Positions 1-8,406 of a DNA stretch of 64,000 nucleotides are shown here, piece after piece (positions within the stretch are counted from its first letter, which is position 1; each line of letters starts with the position of its first letter). A program made the translations under genes and the position numbers. The DNA is from Candidatus Heimdallarchaeota archaeon (GTDB lineage: Archaea; Asgardarchaeota; Heimdallarchaeia; Hodarchaeales; Hodarchaeaceae), in assembly GCA_020353515.1 (NCBI GenBank), contig CP070695.1:1303228-1367227 (forward strand), written 5' to 3'. The notes beneath the pieces were generated by a model, which was not told the DNA's origin, ran no database searches, and worked only from the letters and a program-made list of their open reading frames with translations.

Positions 1-1
1 G

Positions 2-661
2 CATTATTTACAGGAAGTTAAAAATAACCTCAAGCAAGGCAACATTGAGAAAATGAGAAGAGCCCTATCTGTTGCTAAAGATATTGTTGAAAAACTACCA
101 TCAGAGGAAAAAGATTCCATTAAAGATGATTTTAACTCCTTAATAAATACAATAACAGAGTATGATCGTCTTTTAAAAATACTAGATTCAGCACGAGATA
201 TATTACGAAAAAAGAATACCAATCAAGCAATAGCTCTCTATGATGAGCTATTAGAAAGTCTTGGAGAAGAGGCTCCAACTCCTATTTTGGCAGAAGCCGC
301 TTTAGCAAATGAAGAGAAAGATCCGCAATATGCTTCAAAATTATTTCACAGGGCTGCTCTGCAAGCGCAATCCCCTCGGGCTGCAGAATCGTTCAAATTA
401 CGAGCCAAAAAATTAGAAATTATAACAGAAGGCCACTTCCCCCAAGCGGAAAGAACAGTAGTTGATTTTGACACAGAGGTTGAAGAATTTTGTAGTGTGT
501 GTCGAATGAGGATTTCTGAACCATCAAATCTCGTACGCTGTCCTGATTGTGGATCTCCAGCTCATTATTCACATCTTGCTGAGTGGTTGAAGATAAGAGG
601 ACATTGTCCTATCTGTAAGAAAAGAATAAAGATCCAGAGGCCAAAAAATGTCACATTCTAG
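2..661 (+). CDS. RING-like zinc-finger protein with helical N-terminus (5' end cut off)
   Basis: The reading frame is open to the left edge, so the true start lies outside the window; an internal ATG sits at 53. The first ~150 residues are helical and charged, in the style of TPR-like repeats. The C-terminus holds a zinc finger with ligands CxxC, CxxC, HxxH, CxxC. It contains the run CPDCG...H..HLAEWL...CPIC, which matches the second half of RING domains, including the Trp that contacts E2 enzymes in eukaryotic RINGs. The ligand order (C4-H2-C2) is not the textbook C3HC4 or C3H2C3. A role as a ubiquitin-type E3 ligase is inference only; no E1, E2 or ubiquitin-like gene is in the window. It could equally be a structural zinc finger in a scaffold protein. 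Confidence 0.6.
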   Translation, partial: HYLQEVKNNLKQGNIEKMRRALSVAKDIVEKLPSEEKDSIKDDFNSLINTITEYDRLLKILDSARDILRKKNTNQAIALYDELLESLGEEAPTPILAEAALANEEKDPQYASKLFHRAALQAQSPRAAESFKLRAKKLEIITEGHFPQAERTVVDFDTEVEEFCSVCRMRISEPSNLVRCPDCGSPAHYSHLAEWLKIRGHCPICKKRIKIQRPKNVTF

Positions 662-673
662 AAATCAGGTTTT

Positions 674-1456
674 TTAAGAATTTTTATTTTCAGATGAAGA
701 ATAAAACTTTCTAGCATACATTAAGCGTTGAAATGCAGAAATGTTAGACATTATTCCAATGATTAACACAATTAACCCTAGAATACCAAAATGAAAAAAC
801 CACCATTCCCCTATGCCTATGAAATTCTCAATGATTAATATTTCAGCTAAACATCCTATTGATAATACAGTTATTTTCTCTTTACGTTCAAAAATTCCTG
901 TGGTGGAATCCATGCTTAAACCACCACGTTTTTCTGCAGTTGATCTAATATAACTAGCTAATATCATACCTTCAAAACAGAAAAAGACCCATTCTGGATA
1001 GACATATCCCCCGATCAAAATTCCAAGTAAAAAGAAAAATTCCGAAACACGATCTAATGTGCGATCAAGTAGGGCCCCAAAATGCCCTGCTATGCCTTTT
1101 GCTCGGGCTAAACTCCCATCTAACATGTCAAGGAGAGATGAACATCCGAGTAAAAGTGTTCCTATCAACAACCCTAAACTTGATCCTATAGTAGGGCCTG
1201 ACGCATATGCAGCACAACTGAGGATGCTTGCACTAACACTCATGATGGAAATCATATTCGGAGTAATCCCTGTTTTTGCAAGAAATCTCCCAAATGGTGC
1301 AAAAAAAGATTCATATCGTTTTCTCAATTTCTTGGGAGGTTTAGACGTCTCCAACCTATTAACACATTCCGAAATCAAAAATTGAAGGTAATCTATACAA
1401 CTTTCTTTAATGTGATAAATTTTTTGAAAATACAATGACATTTTACAATTAACCAC
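674..1456 (-). CDS. CDP-alcohol phosphatidyltransferase family membrane protein
   Basis: It carries the family signature D-x2-D-G-x2-A-R-x8-G-x3-D-x3-D (DMLDGSLAR ... GALLDRTLD), whose Asp residues bind Mg and the CDP-activated lipid. Several hydrophobic segments flank it, as expected for a six-helix membrane enzyme. In archaea this family makes phospholipid head groups on CDP-archaeol, such as archaetidylinositol phosphate or archaetidylserine. The sequence does not decide the head group. The first codon is GTG at 1456, with an in-frame ATG at 1441 that may be the real start; neither has a clear ribosome binding site. It converges on the RING-like gene with a 12-base gap. Confidence 0.85.
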   Translation of the reverse strand: MVNCKMSLYFQKIYHIKESCIDYLQFLISECVNRLETSKPPKKLRKRYESFFAPFGRFLAKTGITPNMISIMSVSASILSCAAYASGPTIGSSLGLLIGTLLLGCSSLLDMLDGSLARAKGIAGHFGALLDRTLDRVSEFFFLLGILIGGYVYPEWVFFCFEGMILASYIRSTAEKRGGLSMDSTTGIFERKEKITVLSIGCLAEILIIENFIGIGEWWFFHFGILGLIVLIIGIMSNISAFQRLMYARKFYSSSENKNS

Positions 1457-1570
1457 ATACAGTCACAATAATATACATTAATCCTCATATCTTATCTTTA
1501 TATTACGAGGCACGATTTCAATTGAATTGGAGAGTTTTCTCTTAAATTATCTAGCATAGGAAGAAATTTT

Positions 1571-2380
1571 GTGGAAGTCATTGAGAAACAACTGAGAAAA
1601 ATCATTGGAGAACAACGAAAAACCAGTTCCGTGGGCCTACTTTACAGTGGAGGATTGGATTCATCAATAATTGCCAAAATCATGGTTTCATTGATGGAAT
1701 CACCCTCTATTAATCTGCTTTCTGTTGGATTAAGTGATTGTTATGATATGAAGAATGCTACCTTGGGATCTACAGAACTAGGGATAAATTTACATAAATA
1801 TGTCCTCACAGAAAAGAGGGTACTGAAAGCAATCCGAAGTTTAAAACAATTGAATGTTATTCCTCATCCTGTTGCCCTTTCAATCGCAATTCCAATATTC
1901 TTAGGAATGCAAAAATTAGTAAATGACTATGAGGTAAAAACTATCTTTCTTGGTCAAGGAGCTGATGAGCTTTTTGGGGGTTATCAGAAATATGTAGAGC
2001 TGTACAAGAACAAAGGAGTGGAGGAAACAGAAAAAGCAATGATCAATGACTTGCTATCTTTACAAAATGATCAAATCATTAGAGAACGAAAAATAGCAAA
2101 TCATTTTGGCGTACATCTCATATATCCATTCCTAGATTCATGTATAATAAAGCGGGCGCAATATTATCCTGTCACCACTCACATTGTACAAACACACCAG
2201 GGGAAGTTCATTAGAAAAGCTTTACTACGAAAATTAGCACACAAAATAGGTTTATCGAAGAATGTAACTGAACAACCCAAAAAAGCTATTCAGTATGGAT
2301 CAGGAACAGTGAAATTACTTAGAAGGATTGCCAAATCAAATAATCAAAATGTCTCAGAGTGGTTTGAAAGTAGTTTTTAA
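1571..2380 (+). CDS. Stand-alone asparagine-synthetase-like ATP pyrophosphatase domain
   Basis: The N-terminus has the PP-loop SGGLDSS, which binds ATP in asparagine synthetase and related N-type ATP pyrophosphatases. A second family block, GQGADELFGGYQKY, follows near residue 133. At 269 residues it covers only the synthetase domain; the N-terminal glutaminase domain of AsnB-type enzymes (usual total ~500-600 residues) is absent. So it either uses free ammonia, works with a separate amidotransferase, or amidates/adenylates another substrate. No glutaminase gene is adjacent. Start is GTG behind AGGAAG. It lies divergently from the CDP-alcohol transferase. Confidence 0.8.
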   Translation: MEVIEKQLRKIIGEQRKTSSVGLLYSGGLDSSIIAKIMVSLMESPSINLLSVGLSDCYDMKNATLGSTELGINLHKYVLTEKRVLKAIRSLKQLNVIPHPVALSIAIPIFLGMQKLVNDYEVKTIFLGQGADELFGGYQKYVELYKNKGVEETEKAMINDLLSLQNDQIIRERKIANHFGVHLIYPFLDSCIIKRAQYYPVTTHIVQTHQGKFIRKALLRKLAHKIGLSKNVTEQPKKAIQYGSGTVKLLRRIAKSNNQNVSEWFESSF

Positions 2381-2417
2381 CCTGAAAATAAGAGTTTACT
2401 AGATAACCAAGTTAAAA

Positions 2418-3494
2418 TTACTTATTTGAACGTGATAATATAGTGGCAGAGCTTTTCGGATCTATTTGTACAATCAAATCATTAACTGGATTTATTACAT
2501 GATATGAACCTTTTTTTAAATCAGATATACAATCTGAAATCTCATTATCCGTATAGCGAATCGAGAAGTGAATAGGTATCAATACTTTTAGATTAGATAA
2601 TTTATTTGCTTCAAATATTAAAGATTTGATATCTGAATGCGAATCTAGATGATACCCTTCTTCTTGTGTAAGATAAGTGGATTCATGAATCAAAATATGA
2701 CAATCTGAAAAAAATTTGAAAAGTTCTAAATCCACATGAGTATCGCCTGAATAGCACATAATAGTTTTATTTTCAAAAAAAATGTCAGAACGTGAAATTT
2801 TTCGACCCCCTACCCTGATCGAGCTTTTACTTTTTTCTATTTGCTTCAGTGTTCTATTAAAAGGTATACCTAATTCTTTTGCTTTTTCAACCTTCAATTT
2901 TGTTATCTTAAATTCGAATTTATAAGCAAAAGATCCAAAAAGAAGATGATTATTCTTTTGAGCTGATAAAGTGTATCCAGAATCGAGTTCAATTTCCTCA
3001 CCGTTCTTTATAATTTTAATTTGTACAACGGCTCTTACTGTTTCCCCCACTTCTATTGTGAGTAATCGATAGAAAAATTCGTCGTCTGGTAATATTGAAT
3101 CCATATTCGTGTCATTAAAACTCTTCTTCATACGTATCTGAAAAGGGACGGTAGAATCTTTAGGAATAATAATTATTAATGGTTTATCTGTCCTTTTTTC
3201 TTTTTCTAACAACATTATACGATGTATTATATGAGCTAATCCTCCCCAATGATCGAAATGAAGATGAGATAAAATAATATGTGTAATTTTTCCAAAAGTT
3301 GGTTTTCCTAAAGCGATAAGTTGGGAATTTGCCTTTGACCTCGATTTTTCTATCCAAGACTGTTGGAATTTATGAAAAGCTTGAACTATTTCTGAAGGGC
3401 ATTCAAACAAAAAACGATTGTCTACTAGGAATGAAACTGTTGCTACCTCGGCTGTTGGTACTGTACCTCTTGAGCCAATCAAACCGATGATCAT
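2418..3494 (-). CDS. Metallo-beta-lactamase fold hydrolase, RNase Z-like
   Basis: Zinc-binding motifs appear in order: HLHFDH (HxHxDH), SGDTH, HESTY and IPIHFSIRY. HEST and the HFS.RY block are typical of tRNase Z, the enzyme that trims tRNA 3' ends, and of its close relatives. The N-terminus IGLIGSRGTVPT also fits the first strand of RNase Z. At 358 residues it is longer than the usual ~310, with extra sequence between the HxHxDH and GDT motifs. This could be a lineage-specific insertion or indicate a different phosphodiesterase substrate. eL41 and thioredoxin lie upstream on the same strand. MBL hydrolase is certain; RNase Z activity is likely but not proven. Confidence 0.75.
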   Translation of the reverse strand: MIIGLIGSRGTVPTAEVATVSFLVDNRFLFECPSEIVQAFHKFQQSWIEKSRSKANSQLIALGKPTFGKITHIILSHLHFDHWGGLAHIIHRIMLLEKEKRTDKPLIIIIPKDSTVPFQIRMKKSFNDTNMDSILPDDEFFYRLLTIEVGETVRAVVQIKIIKNGEEIELDSGYTLSAQKNNHLLFGSFAYKFEFKITKLKVEKAKELGIPFNRTLKQIEKSKSSIRVGGRKISRSDIFFENKTIMCYSGDTHVDLELFKFFSDCHILIHESTYLTQEEGYHLDSHSDIKSLIFEANKLSNLKVLIPIHFSIRYTDNEISDCISDLKKGSYHVINPVNDLIVQIDPKSSATILSRSNK

Positions 3495-3574
3495 TCACTA
3501 TCTACTCCACATAAACAACTTCTTAGCAGAAAAACAAAAATGTGGCATAAATTTGAATATATTAATTAAAAAAA

Positions 3575-3643
3575 CTATCTGGTTCTTCGGCGTTCTTTAC
3601 GCTTTCTTTTTCTCAGACGTTTCTTTTTCCATTTCTTTCTCAT
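3575..3643 (-). CDS. rpl41e: Large ribosomal subunit protein eL41 (22 residues)
   Basis: A 22-residue reading frame encodes an almost purely basic peptide starting MRKKWKKKRLRKRKR and ending in Thr-Arg. It matches eL41, the smallest ribosomal protein, in length, in the M-R-x-K-W-x-K-K-R-x-R start and in composition. eL41 forms a single helix at the subunit interface. The gene sits 18 bases after the thioredoxin stop on the same strand, so it is probably co-transcribed. It is short enough to be missed by gene callers. The strict match to the family pattern makes chance unlikely. Confidence 0.85.
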   Translation of the reverse strand: MRKKWKKKRLRKRKRKERRRTR

Positions 3644-3661
3644 AGTTGTTCACTCATTTGA

Positions 3662-4090
3662 TTATTGGATCCTGTTAAGAATTTCCTCTAACCAAGCTTT
3701 GAATTTTCCTTTTGGAGTTACCCCTGTGCGTTGATTGAATTTGTTTCCAGCGTTAAACACCATGAAAGTAGGAACAGAGAAAATTCGGTATTTTGTTGCT
3801 GCTTGTGGATTGTGATCAGTGTTGATCTTCACAAAAAGAATCCGATTAACAAATTCGTGACTTAATTCCTCGTAAATAGGACCCATAACTTGACAAGGTT
3901 TACACCATGCATCTGCAGAAAAATCTACTAGGACTGGAATAGGAGACGATTGAATAATTTCATCAATATTCGCATCATTGACTATCGTGATACCATCACG
4001 ATTGACCTTGTCAAAAAATAAAGCTCTTTTTTGCAGAGATGATGCCTTCTTTCTAAGGATTTCTTGGATTTCAGGATCAGAATCGGTCAT
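3662..4090 (-). CDS. Thioredoxin
   Basis: The core has the redox motif WCKPC inside VDFSADAWCKPCQVMGP, the cis-Pro region FSVPTFMVF, and a C-terminal helix, all typical of thioredoxin. The 142-residue protein has an N-terminal extension of about 35 residues before the fold begins. It should reduce disulfides in cytosolic proteins. The start ATG at 4090 follows an AGGAG-type site by about ten bases. The eL41 gene follows closely on the same strand. Confidence 0.9.
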   Translation of the reverse strand: MTDSDPEIQEILRKKASSLQKRALFFDKVNRDGITIVNDANIDEIIQSSPIPVLVDFSADAWCKPCQVMGPIYEELSHEFVNRILFVKINTDHNPQAATKYRIFSVPTFMVFNAGNKFNQRTGVTPKGKFKAWLEEILNRIQ

Positions 4091-4491
4091 TTAATAATTT
4101 CATTCTCCTAGTGTGTCACGAATGGCCCAAACTAATTGGGTCACTCCAATTTATCCGAGAGGAGGAAGCCTTAAAAATATTTCATCATCCCTAATTTGAG
4201 GAAGAAGTCTTCTCATGATGTTCATAAAAATAGAGTGTTAATCGGTTCTATATTGCCGAAGTAAAAACTTTGATAAAGGGATTATACTCATTCAAAATAA
4301 CCATTAATAGACTGGATTCACGTGATCGTTTGAACTAAGAAGTAAAGGTCTTGGTAAATACCAAAGGGGTTCCATTTTCAAATATAATCTACTTAACAGT
4401 TTGAAACATTCTAGAAGTTTTCACGAAGAATTAGGTATCTATAAATCTCAAAATAAACCTGGATGATAGCACATACGTTAATTTTAATAGC
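4091..4491. other. Intergenic stretch, nothing recognised
   Basis: About 400 bases between the divergent thioredoxin and glycosyltransferase genes. Both promoters must lie here. No tRNA, box C/D motif pair or strong hairpin was found by eye. The glycosyltransferase frame is open from 4339 but has no ribosome binding site until 4492. Confidence 0.5.
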
Positions 4492-4506
4492 GGAGGAATC
4501 CTTATT
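4492..4506 (+). promoter_or_regulatory. Strong ribosome binding site before an AUU start
   Basis: GGAGG at 4492-4496 stands seven bases before an ATT codon at 4504. The glycosyltransferase core begins directly after that codon. The only in-frame ATG/GTG/TTG options are TTG at 4402, 90 bases before the site, and ATG at 4591, inside the catalytic domain. The site therefore selects ATT. Confidence 0.6.
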
Positions 4507-5364
4507 ACAAAAATATTAATTGGAATACCAGTATATAATGAACAAGCTTACCTCTCTAAATGTATAAGTTCTCTTTACGAATTTATTAATATGGAATGCC
4601 AAGATTATGAAATTTCCGTTTTATTGGTGGATGATGGAAGTACGGATCAATCTCAAGAAATATATGAGAAATCCTTAGCTGAAATATATCCTCTTGATTA
4701 TACTCGTCACAGCAGCGGTCCTCTTGGTTATGGTAGAACTATATTAACTCTATTTCAGAGAGCGAAAATTGATTATGACATTTTGATCACTTTCGACGCG
4801 GATCTTCAGCATGCTCCATTTAGTATAAAGGATATAATTGAAAATTTTGAAGATAATTCTCAAATCACCCTAGTATCAACTAGCCGTTATCTTTCATACC
4901 GCTTTTGGAAACAGAACACGAAAGTACCAATAGATAGATACATTACCAATATGTTAATGACAAAAACAATTAACGAATGCTTTAATCTTGATCTTACTGA
5001 CTGTTTTTGTGGATTAAAAGGTTATAAGACAGAGATTCTTCCAACGAATCTTGATGAAACAGGATATGCTTTTCCCCTTGTTTTTTGGCATTATGTCTTC
5101 CAAAATAGATTGAAGATCAAAGAAATTGAAACTCCTATAATATATAGATTAGACCGACGTGCTCGGGGTGAATGGAAACAAAGGCTAGAAGAATATTATA
5201 TGAAACTAGAAACACTTGTTTCATCAACAGAGCTTAAACGTATAATTAAGCAAGATTATCAAAAAGCACTAGAACAAATGAATGATCTGATAAATCACTT
5301 TGAAAACTCTCCAATATGCACTTATCAAGATTTTATCAAAAGAAATCAGACAGATCATCAATAA
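4504..5364 (+). CDS. Family 2 glycosyltransferase (dolichyl-phosphate sugar synthase-like), ATT start
   Basis: The GT-A fold starts with KILIGIPVYNE, continues with LLVDDGSTD and has the metal-binding motif FDADLQH. These are the nucleotide-sugar binding blocks of GT2 enzymes such as dolichyl-phosphate mannose synthase. There are no membrane helices, so it acts at the cytosolic face. The frame is extended to ATT at 4504 because the conserved first strand lies upstream of the first ATG (4591) and a GGAGG site precedes ATT. The total is then 286 residues. The donor sugar and acceptor cannot be read from sequence. A tRNA-Thr lies convergently downstream. Confidence 0.8.
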   Translation: MTKILIGIPVYNEQAYLSKCISSLYEFINMECQDYEISVLLVDDGSTDQSQEIYEKSLAEIYPLDYTRHSSGPLGYGRTILTLFQRAKIDYDILITFDADLQHAPFSIKDIIENFEDNSQITLVSTSRYLSYRFWKQNTKVPIDRYITNMLMTKTINECFNLDLTDCFCGLKGYKTEILPTNLDETGYAFPLVFWHYVFQNRLKIKEIETPIIYRLDRRARGEWKQRLEEYYMKLETLVSSTELKRIIKQDYQKALEQMNDLINHFENSPICTYQDFIKRNQTDHQ

Positions 5365-5459
5365 TTTATCTTTCAGTTGTTGAACCTCTCAAAAAAAAAT
5401 AGAAGTGGAATATCTCTTTAATGAATTGCTTAATATTGAAATAGTAATAAAATGAAAAA

Positions 5460-5594
5460 GCCGCTGGTGGGATTTTCCTATAGAATTCCTCTGAATCCTA
5501 TAACTTGAACCCACGGCCAACAGATCTCTCGGGCTTCTCTCGCAATAGATATGGCCTTACGAGTCTGTCGCTCTACCAACTAAGCCACAGCGGC
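5460..5594 (-). tRNA. tRNA-Thr(CGU) with two introns, one in the T-loop
   Basis: The acceptor arms GCCGCTG and CAGCGGC pair over seven bases. The D-arm and anticodon arm ACAGA-CUCGUAA-UCUGU give anticodon CGU. The first intron (5526-5557, 32 nt) is at the usual 37/38 site and folds a textbook bulge-helix-bulge: CUCG pairs with CGAG, with bulges UAA and AGA. A second insert (about 5474-5504, 31 nt) interrupts the T-loop. Removing it restores the loop UUCAAAU closed by GUGGG/CCCAC. The insert folds into a ten-pair hairpin with loop AGAG. The mature tRNA is 72 nt and no CCA is encoded. The T-loop cut sites are uncertain by one or two bases. Confidence 0.9.
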
Positions 5595-6096
5595 TAATTT
5601 TGTGCAAGATGTATAAATTAGAATAGTATTTAGTCAATAAAGATTCATACAAGTTAGTAGTATTAATTTTTCTTCGTTTGCTCATATTTAAAACTATTTT
5701 ATATTAGCCTTTACATGTTCTACTTTGAGCGATACTCAAAGTAGGTGTGCTTTATTAGACTTTTCTCTATTTACAATGACCTTTTCAGTATTTTGATGTT
5801 TAAATTGGAAATAACAGAACTTTTATAAAAATCATGACGTGTAAATTCTAAATTTGAACAAAATTAAACTTTTATAGATTAAATAATGCCTTAACTGATT
5901 CAAAATACATTAAAATCGTTTTTTAAAAATTTTACAATGAAAGTAGCTTTTGAAGAATCATCGAGAAGGTTAAAAAGCCTATTCAAAAAAGTCTAAAAAT
6001 GAATTAAAGCAGAAATGTAGGCATTTTTCCATTATCTCACTTGGGATTTTTGCTTAATTTTAATTTAAGTCTATTATTCAAAAGAAGGAATCATAA
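5595..6096. other. Long intergenic region before eL14, with one hairpin
   Basis: About 500 AT-rich bases separate tRNA-Thr from the eL14-Cbf5 pair. The one clear structure is the hairpin at 5721-5743. AGAAGGAA at about 6081 is the ribosome binding site of eL14. I see no further gene or stable RNA here. Confidence 0.5.
5721..5743. repeat. Perfect 9-bp inverted repeat
   Basis: TACTTTGAG and CTCAAAGTA form a perfect nine-base inverted repeat around the five-base spacer CGATA. It lies about 130 bases upstream of tRNA-Thr and 350 bases upstream of eL14. It may be an operator or part of a terminator; no T-run follows directly. Confidence 0.5.
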
Positions 6097-6375
6097 ATGG
6101 CTGCGATTGAAGTAGGCCGGGTAATTGTAAAGACCGCTGGTCGCGAAGCGCTGAGGAAAGCCGTTATTGTAGATCTTGTTGATCAAAATTTTGCTTTGAT
6201 ATCTGGAGCAGGAATATCTCCAGTGAAAAGACGACGATGTAATATCAAACATCTTCGTCCTCTTGATCTCAGCGTCCCAATAAAACGTGGAGCGAAAGAT
6301 GAAGACATCGCTAAAGCAATTGATAAAGCAAATATCGTGAATGAGATAAAAACTCCATTAAAGCTCACACTTTGA
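6097..6375 (+). CDS. rpl14e: Large ribosomal subunit protein eL14
   Basis: The 92-residue protein begins MAAIEVGRVIVKTAGREA, the KOW-type SH3 barrel start of eL14, a protein shared by archaea and eukaryotes. The block RRRCNIKHLRPLD also fits the family. Start ATG follows AGAAGGAA. Cbf5 follows on the same strand about 40 bases downstream, a pairing common in archaea. Confidence 0.95.
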   Translation: MAAIEVGRVIVKTAGREALRKAVIVDLVDQNFALISGAGISPVKRRRCNIKHLRPLDLSVPIKRGAKDEDIAKAIDKANIVNEIKTPLKLTL

Positions 6376-6415
6376 TAGATCAATTCGATGGTTGTGTCGA
6401 ATAAGTGAGGGTGAA

Positions 6416-7399
6416 ATGTTACAAACTAATCTTAAAGTCTACGATAAGGTTCTAAATTATTTTACTGATTATAAGCTAGGAAAATCTCCGCAAGACAGAA
6501 GCCTTGTGGAGCTTTTGAATCTGGGGATAATTAACCTTGACAAACCAGCAAATCCTACTTCACATGAAGTTACAGCATGGGTAAAGCGTATTTTAGGAAT
6601 TAATAAAGCTGGACATGGCGGTACATTGGATCCTGCTGTTACAGGATCTTTGCCAATCGCGTTAGGTCGTGCAACCCGTGCTTTACAGGTTCTTCTTCCA
6701 GCAGGGAAAGAATATATATGCATTATGAAGTCTCACGCCCCTGTCTCCTCTAAAAAGGTTCTTTCCGTACTTGAGAATTTTCAGGGGAAAATTTATCAAA
6801 CACCTCCTCTTAGAAGTAATGTTAAACGAAGACTTCGTGTTAGGAAAATATACAATTTGGAGTTGCAGGAGCATTCTAACTCCCAGTTTTCTTTACTTCG
6901 CATAGAGTGTGAGGCTGGAACTTATATCCGTAAGTTAGTTCATGATATTGGACTATTATTAGGTACAGGAGCCAATATGCAGGAGCTACGTCGCGTTAGG
7001 ACTGGTCCGTTTTATGAAAACACTTGTGTAACGCTTCAAGAGTTATCTGATGCTTGGTTTTATTACAAAAAGGAAGGAAACGAGACTTTTATTCGAAAAA
7101 TAATCCACCCTATTGAAATCATTTGTCAAAACCTTCCCAAGATATTTATACGTGATTCTGCTGTTGATGCGATATGCCATGGTGCAGCGTTGACTATTCC
7201 GGGTGTTATTCGAGTTACTGAAGGTATTGAGAAGGATTCATTAATAGCAATTCTTACGATGAAAGGAGAACTTGTCGCTTTTGCCAAGGGGGAATTATCT
7301 ACCAAAGAAATCCTAGATCAATCCAATGGTATCTGTGCTTACACAGATACAGTATTCATGGAGAAAAAAACTTATCCATCTATGTGGAAATCTTCATGA
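6416..7399 (+). CDS. cbf5: Pseudouridine synthase Cbf5 (dyskerin homologue)
   Basis: The TruB-type catalytic block GHGGTLDPAVTGSLPIALG contains the catalytic Asp. The lead-in GIINLDKPANPTSHEV is typical of Cbf5, and the PUA domain occupies the last ~80 residues (from about KIFIRDSAVDAICHG). It is the catalytic subunit of H/ACA guide ribonucleoproteins that make pseudouridine in rRNA, and can also act on tRNA U55. Gar1 is encoded at 54.6 kb. I use ATG 6416 because GAGGGTG lies just before it; an in-frame GTG at 6392 would add eight residues. It converges on uS11. Confidence 0.95.
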   Translation: MLQTNLKVYDKVLNYFTDYKLGKSPQDRSLVELLNLGIINLDKPANPTSHEVTAWVKRILGINKAGHGGTLDPAVTGSLPIALGRATRALQVLLPAGKEYICIMKSHAPVSSKKVLSVLENFQGKIYQTPPLRSNVKRRLRVRKIYNLELQEHSNSQFSLLRIECEAGTYIRKLVHDIGLLLGTGANMQELRRVRTGPFYENTCVTLQELSDAWFYYKKEGNETFIRKIIHPIEIICQNLPKIFIRDSAVDAICHGAALTIPGVIRVTEGIEKDSLIAILTMKGELVAFAKGELSTKEILDQSNGICAYTDTVFMEKKTYPSMWKSS

Positions 7400-7407
7400 G
7401 GATTAAA

Positions 7408-7818
7408 TTAAACCCTACGGCCTCGACGTCCCCCACGTGCTCTGGTACTGTCATGCGGGATAGGTGTAACTTCCTCAATCCTTGTAATCTGTAATCCTGA
7501 ACGGGCTATCGCTCGGATCGCAGCTTGAGCACCTGGACCTGGGTTGCGAGCGCCGGAGCCTCCTGGTGCACGAACTCTGACAACTATCTTTTGAATTCCT
7601 CTTTCTTTCGCAACACGTGCAATAGCATGCCCAACTTTCATTGCTGCATAAGGAGATGATTGGTTGCGATCAGCCCTGACTACTTGGCCCCCTGATGACT
7701 TAGCTATTGTTTCTGCACCAGTCATATCGGTGAGAGTAATTAGTGTGTTATTATATGAGCTTAATATGTGAGCAACAGCCATGATTGGGGCTTGATTTTT
7801 TTTAGACATTTTTTTCAC
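7408..7818 (-). CDS. rps11: Small ribosomal subunit protein uS11
   Basis: The family blocks [28 protein letters not shown] and the C-terminal [11 protein letters not shown] are all present. The start may be GTG at 7818 or ATG at 7809; the three extra residues do not change the fold. It is the last gene of uS13-uS4-uS11. The rpoD and eL18 genes that usually follow in archaea are missing, and the next gene is Cbf5 on the other strand. Confidence 0.95.
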   Translation of the reverse strand: MKKMSKKNQAPIMAVAHILSSYNNTLITLTDMTGAETIAKSSGGQVVRADRNQSSPYAAMKVGHAIARVAKERGIQKIVVRVRAPGGSGARNPGPGAQAAIRAIARSGLQITRIEEVTPIPHDSTRARGGRRGRRV

Positions 7819-7850
7819 ATTATACAGGGGTTTTAATCTTCTTTAGGTTC

Positions 7851-8396
7851 TTACGTAGAAGCGTTAGGAGAACCAGATGGAGGTACAGACAGAGCAGGAT
7901 GGGCAGCATCAGTGTATGGGGAACTAGGTGCAAACTCAACAAATTCCTCTTCTCCCCGTGAGACATGGTAACTTGGTGATGTTACTTTCTTTCCATGTAT
8001 CGCAATATGGCCATGGGTGATCATTTGTCTGGCTTGCCAAGGGGTTTTTGCTAGCCCAAGTTGGTGCACAATTGACTGAAGTCTTCTTTTAAGAAATTGA
8101 TCAATTGAGAGAGATAAGATCTCATCTGTTAATCCATCTTCTGTGGGCATAATTCCCATTTTATATAGTTTCTTTATTAGAATAAGTCGCTCAGCTTCCC
8201 GTAAATGCTCAGGGAGTGCTAATGACGCTCGTGCTCTTGCTCGGAATTTCCTGAGAACAGTTTGAGCTTTCCAAATTTCTTTCTTATTTCTAAGCCCAAA
8301 ATTCCCTAAATAATTCATCTCCTCCTCAATTCGGGATTTATTAAAGGGGTGGCGGGGCCCTTCTAGTTTTTTACGCAATCTACGAGGATCACCCAT
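7851..8396 (-). CDS. rps4: Small ribosomal subunit protein uS4
   Basis: The N-terminus [18 protein letters not shown] and the S4 RNA-binding domain around [26 protein letters not shown] identify archaeal uS4. It nucleates small-subunit assembly on 16S rRNA. At 181 residues it has the usual archaeal length. It lies between uS13 and uS11 with gaps of 10 and 32 bases, so the three are surely one operon. Confidence 0.95.
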   Translation of the reverse strand: MGDPRRLRKKLEGPRHPFNKSRIEEEMNYLGNFGLRNKKEIWKAQTVLRKFRARARASLALPEHLREAERLILIKKLYKMGIMPTEDGLTDEILSLSIDQFLKRRLQSIVHQLGLAKTPWQARQMITHGHIAIHGKKVTSPSYHVSRGEEEFVEFAPSSPYTDAAHPALSVPPSGSPNAST

Positions 8397-8406
8397 ATGC
8401 TATACC

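Noticed and set aside
1059..1385. A 108-codon frame opposite the CDP-alcohol transferase
   Set aside because: Shadow of the catalytic region of the true gene on the other strand.
4165..4200. GGATGATGAAA on the minus strand, like a box C of a C/D guide RNA
   Set aside because: No box D (CTGA) at the right distance on that strand. No convincing C/D RNA was found although Nop5 and fibrillarin are present.
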